The notes under the pieces: generated by a model
Told to the model about the DNA's origin: nothing
What the model saw: only the letters and a program-made list of their open reading frames with translations
The model's database searches: none
In this document: piece after piece, positions 50,469 to 62,946 of the stretch
How positions within the stretch are numbered: position 1 is the stretch's first letter
Layout of the letters: the number at the start of each line of letters is the position of its first letter
DNA from: Antrodiella citrinella
Taxonomy: Eukaryota > Basidiomycota > Agaricomycetes > Polyporales > Steccherinaceae
Direction: 5' to 3'
Length of the DNA: 64,000 bases
NCBI GenBank assembly: GCA_004802725.1
Contig: SGPM01000004.1
Coordinates: forward strand, 62,001 to 126,000
Translations under genes and position numbers: made by a program

Positions 50469-50800
50469 TCAACCAAGTTCAAGTTGGTGGAAGTTCAGGT
50501 TCTGGCGGATCAACAACTCGGCGCTACTTGAGCGGCCTTCGCCGGTCATAGAACAGTCACAGTTTGGTCACGGTACACTGTAGAGTACTCAGACCTCGAC
50601 TGTATGTACTTCTATCCGTGCAGACCGTGTCAGAACACAAGCAGTTCAGAGCAGGAATTGGGGAAGTGATATATGTGCGTTTGCTAGAACAATACATCCG
50701 TTGACATGAGGACCGAGTTATGGGATAGATGAGGGAAGGACAACCGAGAAGACACAGGGAGAATATCAGAAAGGAGTTCCAGGTATCATCTGCGTGGAAG
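50469..50800. promoter_or_regulatory. COQ2 promoter / Rho GDI 3' region
   Basis: A 332-nt gap between two minus-strand genes. It should hold the COQ2 promoter. No gene or clear element seen. Confidence 0.4.
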
Positions 50801-51817
50801 TTACTCCCACTCCTTCGCCAATTTGAACGACCAGTCCCAGTCTGTCAGAGTACGTATGAGCGCTGTGATATGACAAAAAAGAGGGTGAACTGTGAACGCA
50901 CCAGCGTACACGTGCCCATCGTCATCCAAAACGCAACTGCGAACATGGTAGGTACCGGTTCGTGCCAGCATTCCAGACGGGGACTCCTCAGGTTCAAAGT
51001 TCTTGATATACGCCTCTCCTTGAGGGTGTACACTGTATGAACCGAGCATCTGCTCCATCTTGTCGACTGCGACCAGAATCAGAGTCAACACATCGATGCC
51101 TGCATCATGCGACGTAGACAGAATTTACCTCGAACACCAGAACGTTTGACTACTTGCATGTAGCGAACACCCTGAACTAGATAAGCACATCATAACGCTG
51201 GTCTGACGAAATCTAGCCACTCACAGAGCAGATACCGTGGTTGACCTTGAAGCTAATGCGGACGCTGAAGACAAAGGTGAGCATACATGGTAGCGAATTT
51301 TTAAAGGCAGGGAGGCATACTTGTATTCAATGTTCTCTTTAATGACGAATGGATGCTTCTTGATGTTCGCAAGCGATGCAGGATCTTGAATGTTCATCTT
51401 CAGAACTTTGCCACTTGGCAACGTCGCGGAGGCCAGCTCCAACGTAAACACCGTAACCTACATGAAAGACGCATCATCAGCACCGATCACGCATAACCCG
51501 AACTTTAGTATTGACCTGAGGACCACTGGCAGGGGCGGCCGCAGAACCTGGGACAATGCCCAAGCTGGCCTTCCAGCGCGCCAGACTCTCATCCTCGGCA
51601 TCAAGCTTAGCATATTCCTCTACTGTCTTTGCAGCGCCGAGCTTGTAACCTTGTAAACTTACGCTCAACGAAAGGGCTTCAACACGAACAATCGAGATGA
51701 GTCGTACCGGGAGTGGAGGAGGGAGCAAAGTCGTCTTCTTCCTGTTGCTAGAGAGAGCAAACCTTGAGTGACAAGTTTCGTGAGATGAAACGAAACAAGA
51801 GAACATACTCCAGACAT
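50801..51817 (-). CDS. RDI1: Rho GDP-dissociation inhibitor
   Basis: Minus strand, ATG at 51817, TAA at 50801. A three-codon first exon (MSG) is followed by exons encoding the acidic N-terminus 'QQEEDDFAPSSTPGYKLGAAKTVEEYAKLDAEDESLARWKASLGI', a segment that contacts the GTPase switches in RhoGDI. The immunoglobulin-like domain follows: 'VTVFTLELASATLPSGKVLKMN', 'FVIKENIEYKVRISFKVNHGI', 'GVRYMQVVKRSGIRVDKMEQMLGSY', 'EESPSGMLARTGTYHVRS' and the closing 'WDWSFKLAKEWE'. Length is about 200 residues, as expected. It extracts prenylated Rho, Rac and Cdc42 from membranes and keeps them GDP-bound in the cytosol, so it affects polarity and hyphal growth. Confidence 0.94.
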
Positions 51818-52395
51818 GGCTTCTAAGAGATGAAATGAGGTGTGGAATGTTGTTGAAAGAGACTACGAGCTGACAACTGTGAAAGACCAAGTGAAAGCGG
51901 ACTCAGAATCTCAGACGCGTCGAGCCATCGATCGATTTCCCACGCATGCTATACGCCGCTTGCCGAAATTGCTCCAATCCATGTACAACAGACGCCCATA
52001 CTTGAACAGACTTGGTTCAGCATTCGCTTCCGGAGAAGGATCGTCACACTCAGAATAAATGCACAAACCAAAACATAGATCGCATTCTCATTACAACTCG
52101 GAAAACATGCCCCGCTACGCGCGTTAAATACAGTACAGTACTTCGAGTTAGGCCTAAGCGTAGCTTTCTACATGGGACAAGAACAACAACCTCAACATAC
52201 AATTCAGTGATACAATGACAATGAATAGATAGCAGATTTACAACTAAAGCGGCGAACGTAACTCGTTCGGCGAGATGATGAATGTAAACGAGAGCAGGCA
52301 AAATGGAAAGCGGCACGGGTGAGGAGGATCCGAAGATGATACTACAGCGTATCGCGTCCTTCCCTGACCATAGACGACGGAGATAACGGGGCCAA
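51818..52395. promoter_or_regulatory. Rho GDI promoter region
   Basis: Between the Rho GDI start and the end of the neighbouring CCCH gene, both on the minus strand. No gene is recognised. Confidence 0.4.
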
Positions 52396-54369
52396 TTAAA
52401 CCTCTTGCGGCACTAGGTTGTGCATGTTTTCTGTCAAAATGTATAAGTTCCGAGGGTACAGTCAATAGAGTGCATGGTGTTCACTCACCTCCCTTGAACC
52501 AGCACTTGCCTTTGCTCAGATGAAAACACCGCGTACCGCTAGGGCAAACATGACCCTAGAAGTCAAAGGCCAAGGAACTGAGCAAATATAGAAGAGCGAG
52601 ATGTGCGGGAGGTAATTACCCAGCAGCAATTGTCTCCGTACGGACAGTCCAATCCTAGACCGGTATTTGTGAACACACGACTCAAATTGAGTCCCGGACA
52701 TACGGGAAACGTACCGTTCTTCAGGTAATTGCAAGGTGCCTTCTTCGCGTTCTTCGCGAGCGTATCCAGCTGCTCCGGTGTCAACAACCAGTCATGCGAG
52801 TACTTGCAGCCCGCCTGAGGAACATGGATGAACGTCAGCACAGCGCAAAATGTGAGTGACAGGATGCGACTCACTCCCTTCGAACAGGACATGAGATAGT
52901 GTTCGTTACAGGGCGGCGGGTTTTCTATTGGGGCGACAGCGTGAGTCTTCAAGCGACAAAGAGGACCAAGTGCAGCCAAGTATTCACGTTTGTGTAAAGG
53001 CTAATAACAAACCGGACAGGTATCAGGGCACGGCATCGATAGGCACGCCAAGAATGTACTTACTTTCAAAGGGTCTATCAATCTCCCGATGCCATCCTGA
53101 CTCGAAGGATTGGTCGCCGTGGAGTGAGTCTCGGATTCAGGACTGATGAGCCCGCCGGTGGTTGTCAAATGGTTCAAGTTCGGGGGTGGCAGGGAGATAG
53201 GCCCGGGAGCCGGGCGGACGCCAGTCTGGTATGGCTTCTGCGGCACAAATATGTCTTCGACATGGATGCTTGGTATACTGTATTGCAAGAAGTCTGCGGA
53301 GGGCTCATTATGGCCCTGTAGAAGGACAAGTTTTCCGAGAAGCTCTTCGTTGCCAAATCCGTTGAGGGTAGAACGATAGTCGCCACTTCGTCCGCCTGTA
53401 TATCGCCGAAATTAATGGTCAGATATACTACGATGCAGGATGTTCGGGACGGTCGTACCGCCGAGAAACATGCGAAGGGTTTGCGGGAACCGAACGTAAG
53501 TTTGGAGGTATTCTGTCAATGGCGAAGTCGCGTTGATCAGTTACCGACCAATGGGACCGCAGTTCGCGAAATCTCACCCCGAATTTTGAGTTCGACGCCA
53601 TCCGACGCAGGCCCGACATCAATGATCAAGAAACGAGGAGATGCCTGGCTAAAGCCTAGAAAGAAGGCATTGAATTGCTCAGCCGTGCAAACATTTCCCC
53701 CGAGAAGTTCGGTTAGAAGGCCTTCGCGATTGAGATAAACAGTTATCCAGAACGAAAGGCGACCGAAAACCTGCACATCCTCTTGGGCTAGGTATTCTGC
53801 AATGACTTTTGTCAGTGCTTGTGCTGCCATCCTGCCGCCCTGTATTCCTTGCGAGAAGTAAGACGGTCGGAAGACATGTGTATTGCCATCGATAGCGCAA
53901 AGGATGAGGGGATGCTGGCTCTGTGATAAAATTAGCCTAGTGCGGTACGTATACCATCCCCTGAAGCAAACGAGCTTACCTTGATGAACTGCAACGACGA
54001 TATCTGGCGGTTGAGTGTGGCGACTTGTACATTATGGGTCTTTTTCTCGCGCTCAGCCGCGTCGCGTACATTGGTGTGAGCTTGCTTCCATACTGCAAGC
54101 TCGAGTTCGAGCTCAGAGACACGACTTTCCAGGTCGGAACTGCGATTGACAGTGAGGGTCGAAAGATCTAAGGAAAGACGCGGGAAGTGTAAGCTACGCG
54201 AGGGCGCGTCAAGTGAAAATGGAGCAGACCGACCTAGTAGCCGTGTTAAGGCATCATCCCTAGCGGACAGTTCATCACGACGAGGTCGAAAGGCGTCAGA
54301 ATAGAGGTGGACATGGTAAGAAAGGAACTTCTCTTGCCAGAGCTGCTTGTTGACCTCCCCCGGCGCCAT
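52396..54369 (-). CDS. coiled-coil / NYN-like / CCCH zinc-finger protein, copy A
   Basis: Minus strand, ATG at 54369, TAA at 52396. The N-terminal 145 residues end in a coiled coil (heptads around 'SDLESRVSELELELAVWKQ'). A NYN/PIN-like (DUF7923-type) domain follows: strand 1 'PLILCAIDGNTHVF', then 'FNAFFLGFSQASPRFLIIDVG', 'FPQTLRMFLGGRSGDY' and 'LGKLVLLQGHNEP'. After a Pro/Ser-rich linker there are CCCH fingers: 'PPPCNEHYLMSCSKGAGCKYSH', 'CPYGDNCCWGH' and 'CPSGTRCFHLSKGKCWF', whose last His lies in the final exon ('ENMHNL'). The last zinc ligand therefore depends on the last intron being removed. Probably binds RNA; nuclease activity is unproven, and copy A has Asn where copy B has Asp in the first motif. 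Confidence 0.8.
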
Positions 54370-54895
54370 GTGCTGCAGATGAGGAGGGGCAAAGAGTTAC
54401 TGAGGGGAACGCCAGAGCAATGGTGAGGAAGAGGAGAGGAATGGAGGGATATATAACCGCCGAAGACATGTTGATACATGGTGCCAGTCAAGATGCGGCG
54501 GTGAGCTGGCGAGATCTCCCTGGAACAGCTTCTTGTCAAAACGAGGATAATCCCGGTCAACTTCCAACTCCCACGAACGCTCTCTCTTTGTTGTGCGTTG
54601 TGTTTTTCGTGTTCGTGTTCGTGCTCTTTTCGCGAGCTAAAGCCTCCGTTAAGGTTGCCTCGAGAGAGTTATCCGATGGTCTGTCCGGACGGGTCCTCCT
54701 TCCCCGAACAGTCCAACCACAAATCACTCACCGCACCGCACGTTGCGCCACAAAGCAAGGCCATTCCGACGGCACGTGAGCAACCTCTTCCATTGTTCGC
54801 GGCATCACAAACTACAATTACAGCGCCATTCGAAACGCAGACCCATGCCATGCCATCACGAAAACTTGCCAACGGAACCCCTGATTCGTGATCGC
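54370..54895. other. spacer between tandem CCCH genes
   Basis: Holds the promoter of copy A and the 3' end of copy B. Open frames here on both strands have no convincing protein features. Confidence 0.4.
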
Positions 54896-56847
54896 CTACT
54901 CAGAATGCATCCCAGCTTCAAGAACAGCCGGATTTCAGGACCTCGCGAACAACACCACTATCAGGCGCCATATTCACTCACCTGCGATGAACTTGCATGT
55001 CCCGGCCTGCTTGTAGTAGCATTTGCTCATCTGAGGACATTTATGGCCATAGCAGCATTGGTCCCCGAAGGGACACACCTCGCCTGGATGAGACAGATGT
55101 CAATCCGCATTCGGGCCGTGCATCACATTCGCGCCAGCGTACCTTTATTGACCGCAGCGCACGGCGACTTCTTCGCCAGATCCCGCATGGCGTCGATGTT
55201 ATCCGAATTCAACAAGTAGTCATGCGCAAATGCACACTTGTCCCCGAATTTGCATTGACCATTCGTCAGATAGAAGATGTTGCACGGGGGCGGTTCTTCT
55301 GATTCAAACTGGTCAACATTCAATGATACGTGAATAGATCCGACAACGCACGCTTGGAAAGGGGCTGTTGGACAACGGTGATGAGATGATTATGCATATA
55401 TCGTTGCAGCGACTGAAGACGCACCTTCGTTGGATCAATCCGGCGGGTGCGAGGAGGAGAGCGCGTCGCACTAGCATGAACGACCGTCAGAATCAGTGAA
55501 AGGAGTGAAGTGAATAATGGAGGCATCACCTGCGCCATGTTTGTGCTTTAGGAGATATGCTTGCTTGGAAAACGGATTTGTAGCTCATGGGTCCCGCACT
55601 TGCAGGGATGCTGATGGTAACGGGCGATGCCGCCTTCGGTATGTCCACACTGATACCAGGCGGCATTGTTGGAGCAGGGGAAGAAATGTTCGCAAGACGA
55701 TCCGTAAGAGATCCTTCTTCTAATTTTATTGGTTCAAAAAGCTCGGGGATAGTCATGGTGGGTAGCGACAACGGTCCATAACCGGCAGCCATATTTTCGT
55801 AGCCTTGAAGCAGTACGAGCTTCTTGCCGTACCCTGTAGTCATGAGAGAGCGCAGGGTGTTCGTATAGCCATTGTCGTGACAACCTTGCGTTTGGAGTTG
55901 TTATCATGATTTTCTGTACCGCATACACGAATAACTAACCTCCGAATATAATTCTCGTGGTTTGCGTGAATTTTGCTTCATCTTCTAGGTAGGCTATAAT
56001 ATTACGAATAAGCCAGTCACTATGTATATGAGCTCTGAACCTATGTTTCGAAAACTGACCTCGGAGCTTCGAGTCGACGGCTTCCTTGCCACTGCCTACG
56101 TCAAGGAAGATAAATCGCTCGGTCGACTGATTGAAACCGATGATGAAATCCTCCAGATGCCTCGCTACAGTATCGAGACCGGATTTCTTGAGTGCGTGTA
56201 TGAGCCCTAATTTGTGAGCGAACACGTAGACATGGATCTGACAGTAACCAGAGGGCATGATATTCTTGATGAACTCGGTCAACTTTGCTGCTGCGAGGCG
56301 ACCACCAGCTTGGCCCTGCAAAATCAAGGAGCGCAGAAATATGTACCCGTCTCCGTCAATCAGGCAAACAGCACGACGATCTTGGTTCTGGATGAGATGC
56401 AATGCAAGTCAACTACGATCGGGCAGTGCGATGGATTCCGACTTACCAGTACAGCTTGTTCATCAGCGGCGGCTTGCTCTTTCAACCTAGTGATCTCAGC
56501 CTTTAATCCATCTTTCTCTCTCACGGACTCCGTGACTAGTCTTTTGAGGTAGTCGTTGTATCCGTTGACACTTTCCAGATCTTGCTCAAGTTCAACTAAT
56601 TTCTTGGATCGTTCGGACAGAGCATCCTCTATGTAAGTCGTAATGTCGCCTGGTGCATGCGAGCAATGAGTCGATGATAGGGACTATCAGGAGATCCTTG
56701 ACTATCACCTTGTAGCGTTTGAACATTTCTTTGACTACGAACGATACGATATCAATCGCTGTATTTTGAACAACTTAGGAGCTTGATTGACACTCACATT
56801 ATTTCATGCATCTTCGCATCCATCTCAGTTGAAGAAATCCCGACCAT
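54896..56847 (-). CDS. coiled-coil / NYN-like / CCCH zinc-finger protein, copy B
   Basis: Minus strand, ATG at 56847 (or 56823), TAG at 54896, about ten exons. The N-terminus reads 'MDAKMHEIIQRNVQTLQG' and continues as a coiled coil ('ERSKKLVELEQDLESVNGYN', 'EITRLKEQ'). The NYN/PIN-like domain shows acidic positions in 'AVCLIDGDGYIF', 'ERFIFLDVGSGKEAVDSKLR' and 'GGCHDNGYTNTL', then 'KKLVLLQGYENMAAGYGP'. Three CCCH fingers follow: 'PPPCNIFYLTNGQCKFGDKCAFAH', 'CPFGDQCCYGH' and 'CPQMSKCYYKQAGTCKF'; the last His comes from the final exon ('AGMHSE'). Same architecture and orientation as copy A next door, so a tandem duplication. Role unknown; RNA binding or cleavage is inferred. Confidence 0.8.
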
Positions 56848-58064
56848 ACCGTTTCGGTAATATCGCAAATAGAGGCTTCAAGTCGACCGGCAGTGGACAA
56901 GACGAACAGGGGTAAACACAGTCGTGCTCTATGTTCGATATTAGGTCAATGCTATAAGAAGGGCCAGCTATAGGGCAATGAGTGGCGTGTGAAGGGGCCT
57001 GGCCATGCTATGGATGCGCGTCGTCCATAGAATGAAGGTTTGATACGCTCAAGATAGATCGAAATACAGTGCCTTTCAGCGCCCTCAATCCTACTAGAAC
57101 GAGTCAGGACGCGTACTTGGGAACCCAATTATCCTGGAAGAACAGAATACTCACCATCTTATGAGATAGATGTCCCCTAACTGAGAAAGAATGAGGCGGG
57201 CATGTGTAGGCCCACAACGTGATTTGGGGAGTCGAACAGAAACCAAGGAAGTCTGGACACAGTGGCAGGGCAAAAGACCGTGACACACCCCATGTCAAAT
57301 GGCGTTAGCATACAATCAGTGTGAGAATGGGTGTTCATGTCCTTCCAGCAATTCGTCGCGCGTTCAACAACTGAAAAGTGTCTGTTCTGGTACGTGTCGA
57401 CGAATCCTGCGCAGTGAATTTGGCACCGATGTAGCAGGATCAGTATTGAGTGCGTGGAGGAGGCTGAGAGGAGGACATTGACAACTGGAATTGCAGTCCT
57501 GCCGCTTACAGGCGCTTTTCGTGCCGTCTTGGCGCTTCAGGACACCGTCTTCGATCTTCCGACGAGTCAGTGAATTCCTTGTCATGCCCACCTGTGACCT
57601 GTCCTTGTCCTTAGAGCTTTCAGGTTCGTCTTATCTTGTTCAACCCCATCTACTGACTTAAATTTGGCTTGTACAGGTACATGTGTTCTCGCCTTCTGGG
57701 TCCACCTGCCATGTTTCCATCCAATGTTCGCGCTCTGCAGCTCCATTTGGTGTTGCGCAATTGGAGATCTTTCAACTTCTGATCCTTGCCGCCAGAAATG
57801 CGATATACCAACGAAGTCTCCTGTACATATATCCTGGTAATCGGGTGCGACATAGCGGCCGCGACCGTGATCATCTGAATGGAGAAGGAATACACCAGGT
57901 GGTCCTGTGACATCAGCACCCATGGTGCTTCTCCAAGTTCCCCCTCGGAATGGAATCCGAATAGGCGGTACTGTAATCCACACTTTCTGATCACATAGGA
58001 CTCTCACAGCTCCAAGTTATATAAAGCCAGCGACCGGCTACATTCATACTCTCGGTCTTGCACC
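56848..58064. promoter_or_regulatory. 1.2-kb divergent intergenic region
   Basis: Lies between the start of CCCH copy B (minus) and the sugar porter (plus). I tested frames on both strands and found no conserved motifs or plausible exon chain. A TATA-like box (ttatataaag) at about 58017-58026 should belong to the transporter. Confidence 0.45.
58017..58026 (+). promoter_or_regulatory. TATA box of the sugar-porter gene
   Basis: Near-consensus ttatataaag located about 40 bp upstream of the ATG at 58065, implying a very short leader. Confidence 0.55.
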
Positions 58065-60503
58065 ATGTCATCGCCAGTGAGCTCAAGAAACAGCAAGTCC
58101 TCTCATCCTGAGGCTCCGAAGGAGGAAGCGGTCACAGAGACTATCCTTTCGAACACCTTGGAGTATGAGCAACAACTTCACAGCGCTGCTCCGAAGCTGC
58201 ACGGTCGTAAGCTGACTGCGGCGATCGCATTTGTGGCTGGCACCGGATTCACGCTGTTTGGGTGCGTTGTGATCGAATGTACGCGTTTCTGGATTTCTCA
58301 CCTCGGACTAGATATGATCAGGGTGTAATGTCCGCCCTCCTCAGTGCCAAACAGGTGTGTCCTTGTGATATATGTTCCGTTCATTCATAGGGTCTTACAA
58401 TCAGCACTGCTAGTTTGAGCGAGTCTTCCCTCAAGTGATCGTTGACTCCAGTCATCCGAACCACGCGACGTTGCAGAGCTTTGTGGTCGCCATCTACGTG
58501 AGGCGGCTTTGGGAAGTCTGCGATCTAGGTTTTGACATTTATCTGAGCAGGAAATTGGATGTCTCATTGGGGCCTTGTCAAATTTATGGGTAGGGGACCG
58601 TCTTGGCCGCCGGAAAACAATCATGCTTGGCGGAATTATCATGATTGTCGGTGCCATCTTACAGACAACATCATTTAGTTATGCTCAGTTGGTCGTGGCG
58701 CGTATCGTCACAGGTTTAGGCAATGGATTAAATGTACGCTTCCTCCAGGACCTCTGCAACATACATCTCGACCAAAGCTAATCTTACGAATGGGATCAGA
58801 CATCGACTGTCCCATCGTATCACGCAGAATGCTCACCCGCAGCCAAGCGAGGAAGTTTCATTATGATTGAAGGGAGTTTGATTACTTTCGGTATAATGGT
58901 CTCGTGAGTCCGATTCCAGTTCGCTCTTGCGACCCAAATCTGACCAAACACATCACAGATACGTGAGTGTATATTTGATTAACCTCTAACGTGGCTTTTC
59001 CGTCTAATATTTTGTGACAAAGTGGATAGATTTTGCACTGTGAGTTCTTCATGCATCGTCAGAGGCGCGACGCTGACAGATGTGCATCAGCTTTTGGGCA
59101 TCCGGGTCCTCTGCGCAGTGGCGCGTCCCAATTGCCTTGCAGATTGTTTTTGCCATGATCATGATTGCGGGGATACTGTATGTAAGTCATGAAGTTGTCA
59201 CCCTTACTGCCTCCCGGTCGCTCAAGATTTCAGCGCAGTTACCTGAATCACCTAGATGGTACAAGGGTCTCCTTCTGTTGCTATAACACTGTTGACCTCG
59301 GCTGAACAGGCTCGCCAAGGAAGGGAGAAACATCGAAGCCCTAGCTGTGATATGCGCCTTAGAAGACAAGCCGTATGATGATCCGCTTGTACAGCAAACG
59401 TACCTGGGTATCCGCGAGGCTGTCGCGGTAGAGTCTGGGTCCGACACCGGACGATCATCTCTCAGGGAAATCTTTACCGGCGGTCGTTCACAGAATTTCA
59501 GAAGAGCATTCTTAGGTGTTGTCAACCAGTGCTTTCAGCAGATTACGGGTATCAATTTGATCACGTAGTACGCCTCTTGACTTTCTTGATTATATGTTTG
59601 TTCTGACAACTATCCCTACTAGCTATGCGGTGGGTCGACATACTCCCACAATTTGGACCCAACTAATGCCGTCATAGACTCTCTTGTTTGAACGGTTAGG
59701 TATTGACGACGTCAAGTCCCGCATCATCGCAGCCTGCAACGGCACCGAGTACTTCCTGGCCAGTCTCATTGCCATCTTCATCATAGATCGTATAGGACGC
59801 CGCAAGCTGATGTTGTTCGGAGCCGTGGGGCAATGCCTTACCATGGTGCTTTTGGCCATTCTCGGGAGCATTGACAACTCGGCGGCGCAGATTGTTTCTG
59901 CTGTTCTGCTGTTCGTGTTCAATTCGTTCTTCGCGGTGGGATGGCTAGGTATGACTTGGCTCTATGTGAGTTTATCTTGACCTTGATCATATCACAATAA
60001 CTGACTGCTGCTTTGGAACATCTTAGCCCGCCGAGATTGTAGGCCTTCGGATTCGAGCACCGGCGAACGCGTTCAGTACCGCATCTAATTGGATTTTCAA
60101 CTTCATGGTGGTCATGGTCACGGGGCCATCGTTCAACAATATTTCCTGGGGAACATACATCGGTATGTCATATGGTCATCATATACTACTTCACATATCT
60201 AAAACATCATACAGTATTTGCAGCTCTCAATGCGTTTATTATCCCCGTTGTGTATTTCTTCTTCCCTGAGACAGCAGGTCGCTCGCTCGAAGGTACAAGC
60301 TCTGCATTGTTCCGAGACCCATTTGACCATTCTTCACAGATATGGATGTCGTCTTTGCTCTCGCTTATAACGAAGGTGTTTCCCCAGTCCAGGTGTCTTT
60401 GCGTAAGGATGTGCCTCTAGCGGGTACGCCAGAAGCCGATGAGATCTTGGGCCTCAGGTCGCGACACGATGAAGTTAAAGTCGATAAGAGAGAGAAGGAA
60501 TGA
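58065..60503 (+). CDS. MFS sugar porter (hexose/quinate-type transporter)
   Basis: About ten exons, ATG at 58065, TGA at 60503. Signature segments: 'IAFVAGTGFTLFGYDQGVMSALL' (helix 1, with the YDQG motif of sugar porters), 'LWVGDRLGRRKTIMLGGIIMIVG' (the GRR loop 2-3), 'VARIVTGLGNGLNTSTVPSYHAECSPAAKRG', 'QLPESPRWLAKEGR' (PESPRWL after helix 6), 'FRRAFLGVVNQCFQQITGINLITYY' (QQITGIN in helix 7), 'IFIIDRIGRRKLMLFGA' and 'VVYFFFPETAGRSLEDMD' (PETxGRSLE). A complete 12-helix protein with a charged C-terminal tail. It should be a proton-coupled or facilitative plasma-membrane sugar carrier; the exact substrate is unknown. Confidence 0.93.
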
Positions 60504-60786
60504 AATACATTACATGTCATATTAGCAGTGAAGCAAATGCGGTAGAGGCAGCATCGAATTGGAATGAGTCGGACTCCGTTGGACTCTGTAGGAGGTCGCT
60601 GTGTTAGCGGAGTCTGAATTAGCGAATGGACGTGGGAAAAGGGTAATTGCCGGACAATAATGACAACGAACAATCAATTTGAACCTCTTCAGGCTCTTGC
60701 CAATCGCGACACTCTCCCTACCTCTCCTCTGGTCTCATCTCGACGCGTTTTCGACGAGTTGACGCGTGTATTCTCCATTTACGATC

Positions 60787-62731
60787 ATGTCTGATATCTA
60801 CACGACCCTTCATGCCACCCCGAGAAAGAAACGCGCCCTGCCAGAGGACGATGACAACCTCTTCACACCCAAGAGGCTCCGAATCGCGTACGTACTTACA
60901 CTCAATCTCACATCCTTTCGCATATTCATGCATGATATGCAGTCCCCCAACTCCCCCCGCGACTATCACTCGTAGGAGTGTAAAGTCTAAGCCCGCCGCG
61001 ACATCCCTTCCATCCCACCTCTCGCGTCTGCATTCCGTACAGACCGCGTTACAACACGCTCTTTCCCATGCACTGGCTACCTGTGCTATATCACCATCCG
61101 AGACGGGCGTAGTTCGCTCAGTTCTCAACCATATTACCCTGAGCACGTACTCAGGCCTGACGACGAAATTCGATATTGACGACCTCAGACGCTTGTGCTG
61201 GCTGTGGGAGTGGGATGCGAAATCATTGCCATCCGCAGACAGCGCGTCCAAAGCCGCAAAGCAGGCAGAGGTCGACGACAATCCCTTCTTGGAGGACAAG
61301 CCAGTGTTAGCATCACCTGCCAAGGACTGGACACGCGGCTCTATGGGCTTCGTCCTCAATCAAACCACCCATTTCTCCAAGATCAGCGGTACTCGTGTGC
61401 CTGCATATGGGATTGGGATTGAAGTGGAGATGGACATTGACAAGGGTATGGGTGAAGGCATGGCTGCTGTGGCCCGTTGGACAACAGCCAGCGAAACCCG
61501 TAGACAAGAAGTCAAATCCAAGCTCGAATCCTGGGTGAAGGTACGTAGATCCTCATTAATTCATGTCCCCCACTCATTGTTTGATAGCTTCATCCTGGTG
61601 TCAATCCCATCCCGAATATACCCATGGCCATGTTGCCACCCCTACCAACCCCTGCGAAACCTTCCAAACTAACCCGCCTCCTCGCTTCATCTTCCCCGAA
61701 ATCCCCTGCTTCGGTTGCCATCCTCGCGAGACCCACTTCCCCTACCCCGTCCTCTTCCCGATCTCCCACCAAGTCTCCTACGAAGCGTTCCGCTGCTCAG
61801 CGTGAATTTGCCATTCCATTTCCCATCACTCCATCCAGCAGAGCTGGTACGCCTTCCAAGGGGTCCTTGTTGTTTCCCCAGACCCCTTCTCGTCATACTC
61901 GTGTAGACGAGTTTTCCACTCCTTCTAGCTCACGAACACCCACGACGTCGTTTTCAACGCCGTCATCTTCAACCCCTTCGTCTTCCATTCCTTCGACACC
62001 AGTGCATCAACGCGGTCCAGAGGCTTTAACAGCTCCAGCTACACCGAACACTTCTCGACGACAGGCACTTTATGACCGCATACGCCAGCGATCATTACAG
62101 GCGACTCCTACCAAGGCTGCTCCTTTCAATCTCGGTGGTAAAACGCCGAAGATGACCAAAGAGCAATTGATGAAACTTAGTCAAGAAGAGATGCGCCGCA
62201 GATGTCTCTTAGGTCGTCTTGGTGGTGTTGCTGAGAGCGTCTGGATGTCAGTACTGCTTTCAATTTTCGTTATTCACTTTCTGATGATGTTCACACAGGA
62301 TGTTCTCGAATCCTACAAGCTCTTCAGCGACGCCGACTGTGCGCAAGCGTCGTGCCCTCCCTACTGCCGATGTAGCAGCCGCAGTTCTCAAGTCTTCGCC
62401 CGTCCCGATATCTACCGCAGAAGCTGAGGAGTCTCTCAATCTTCTCGCTAAGCTGTGCCCCTTCTTCATTCGGAAGCTCGTGGTTGCAGGTGATGATTAT
62501 TTGGAGATGCCTAGTGCATCCCCATCTGCAAACATTACAGATGGTTCGGACACGATGGCTGGTCCGTCCAAGGTCCCCTCCAGCCCGTCGAAAGTACCCA
62601 GTAGTCCGGGTAAGCACACGGACAGCGCTGAAGAGCTAGTGACCAGAAGTCCTAGAAGGGTGAAGAAGGAAGGGGGTGGATTGCGAGAGGTCAGAGAGCG
62701 GATCAGGAAGGAGTTGGAGATGCAAGATTAA
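60787..62731 (+). CDS. CDT1: DNA replication licensing factor Cdt1
   Basis: Four exons (60787-60887, 60943-61540, 61588-62246, 62299-62731), 596 residues. The N-terminus is basic ('[22 protein letters not shown]'). The middle winged-helix domain includes '[31 protein letters not shown]', which matches the geminin/Cdc6-facing region of Cdt1. A Ser/Thr/Pro-rich linker with many SP/TP sites follows. The C-terminal winged helix reads '[19 protein letters not shown]', '[34 protein letters not shown]' and '[20 protein letters not shown]', which binds Mcm6. Cdt1 delivers MCM2-7 to ORC-Cdc6 at origins. SP/TP clusters suggest CDK control. Domain order and length are normal. Confidence 0.9.
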
Positions 62732-62946
62732 GGTAAGGTATCTATAAGCATGATCTTTTCCAATGCTGGTGTATCTTTTCTGTGTTTACTCTCGAGCATG
62801 TATGACTCAAATGTCTCTTTGAAATGCACCCATATATTCCTTGTGATTCATGACAAACTATCGTCCGATGACATGCATCTTTCCATACGTAGAGTAAAAG
62901 TACATTGGACAGCAGAAGCGACACAAGTTACAACCATCCGTTGCAT

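Noticed and set aside
54420..54779. Plus-strand 119-codon open frame with a hydrophobic stretch
   Set aside because: Lies in the spacer and leader of the CCCH genes, has random composition outside one Val/Phe run, and shows no family motif or exon partners.
57582..58007. Minus-strand 141-codon open frame upstream of the sugar porter
   Set aside because: It begins inside the core promoter of the opposite gene, has no recognisable motif, and overlaps other random frames.
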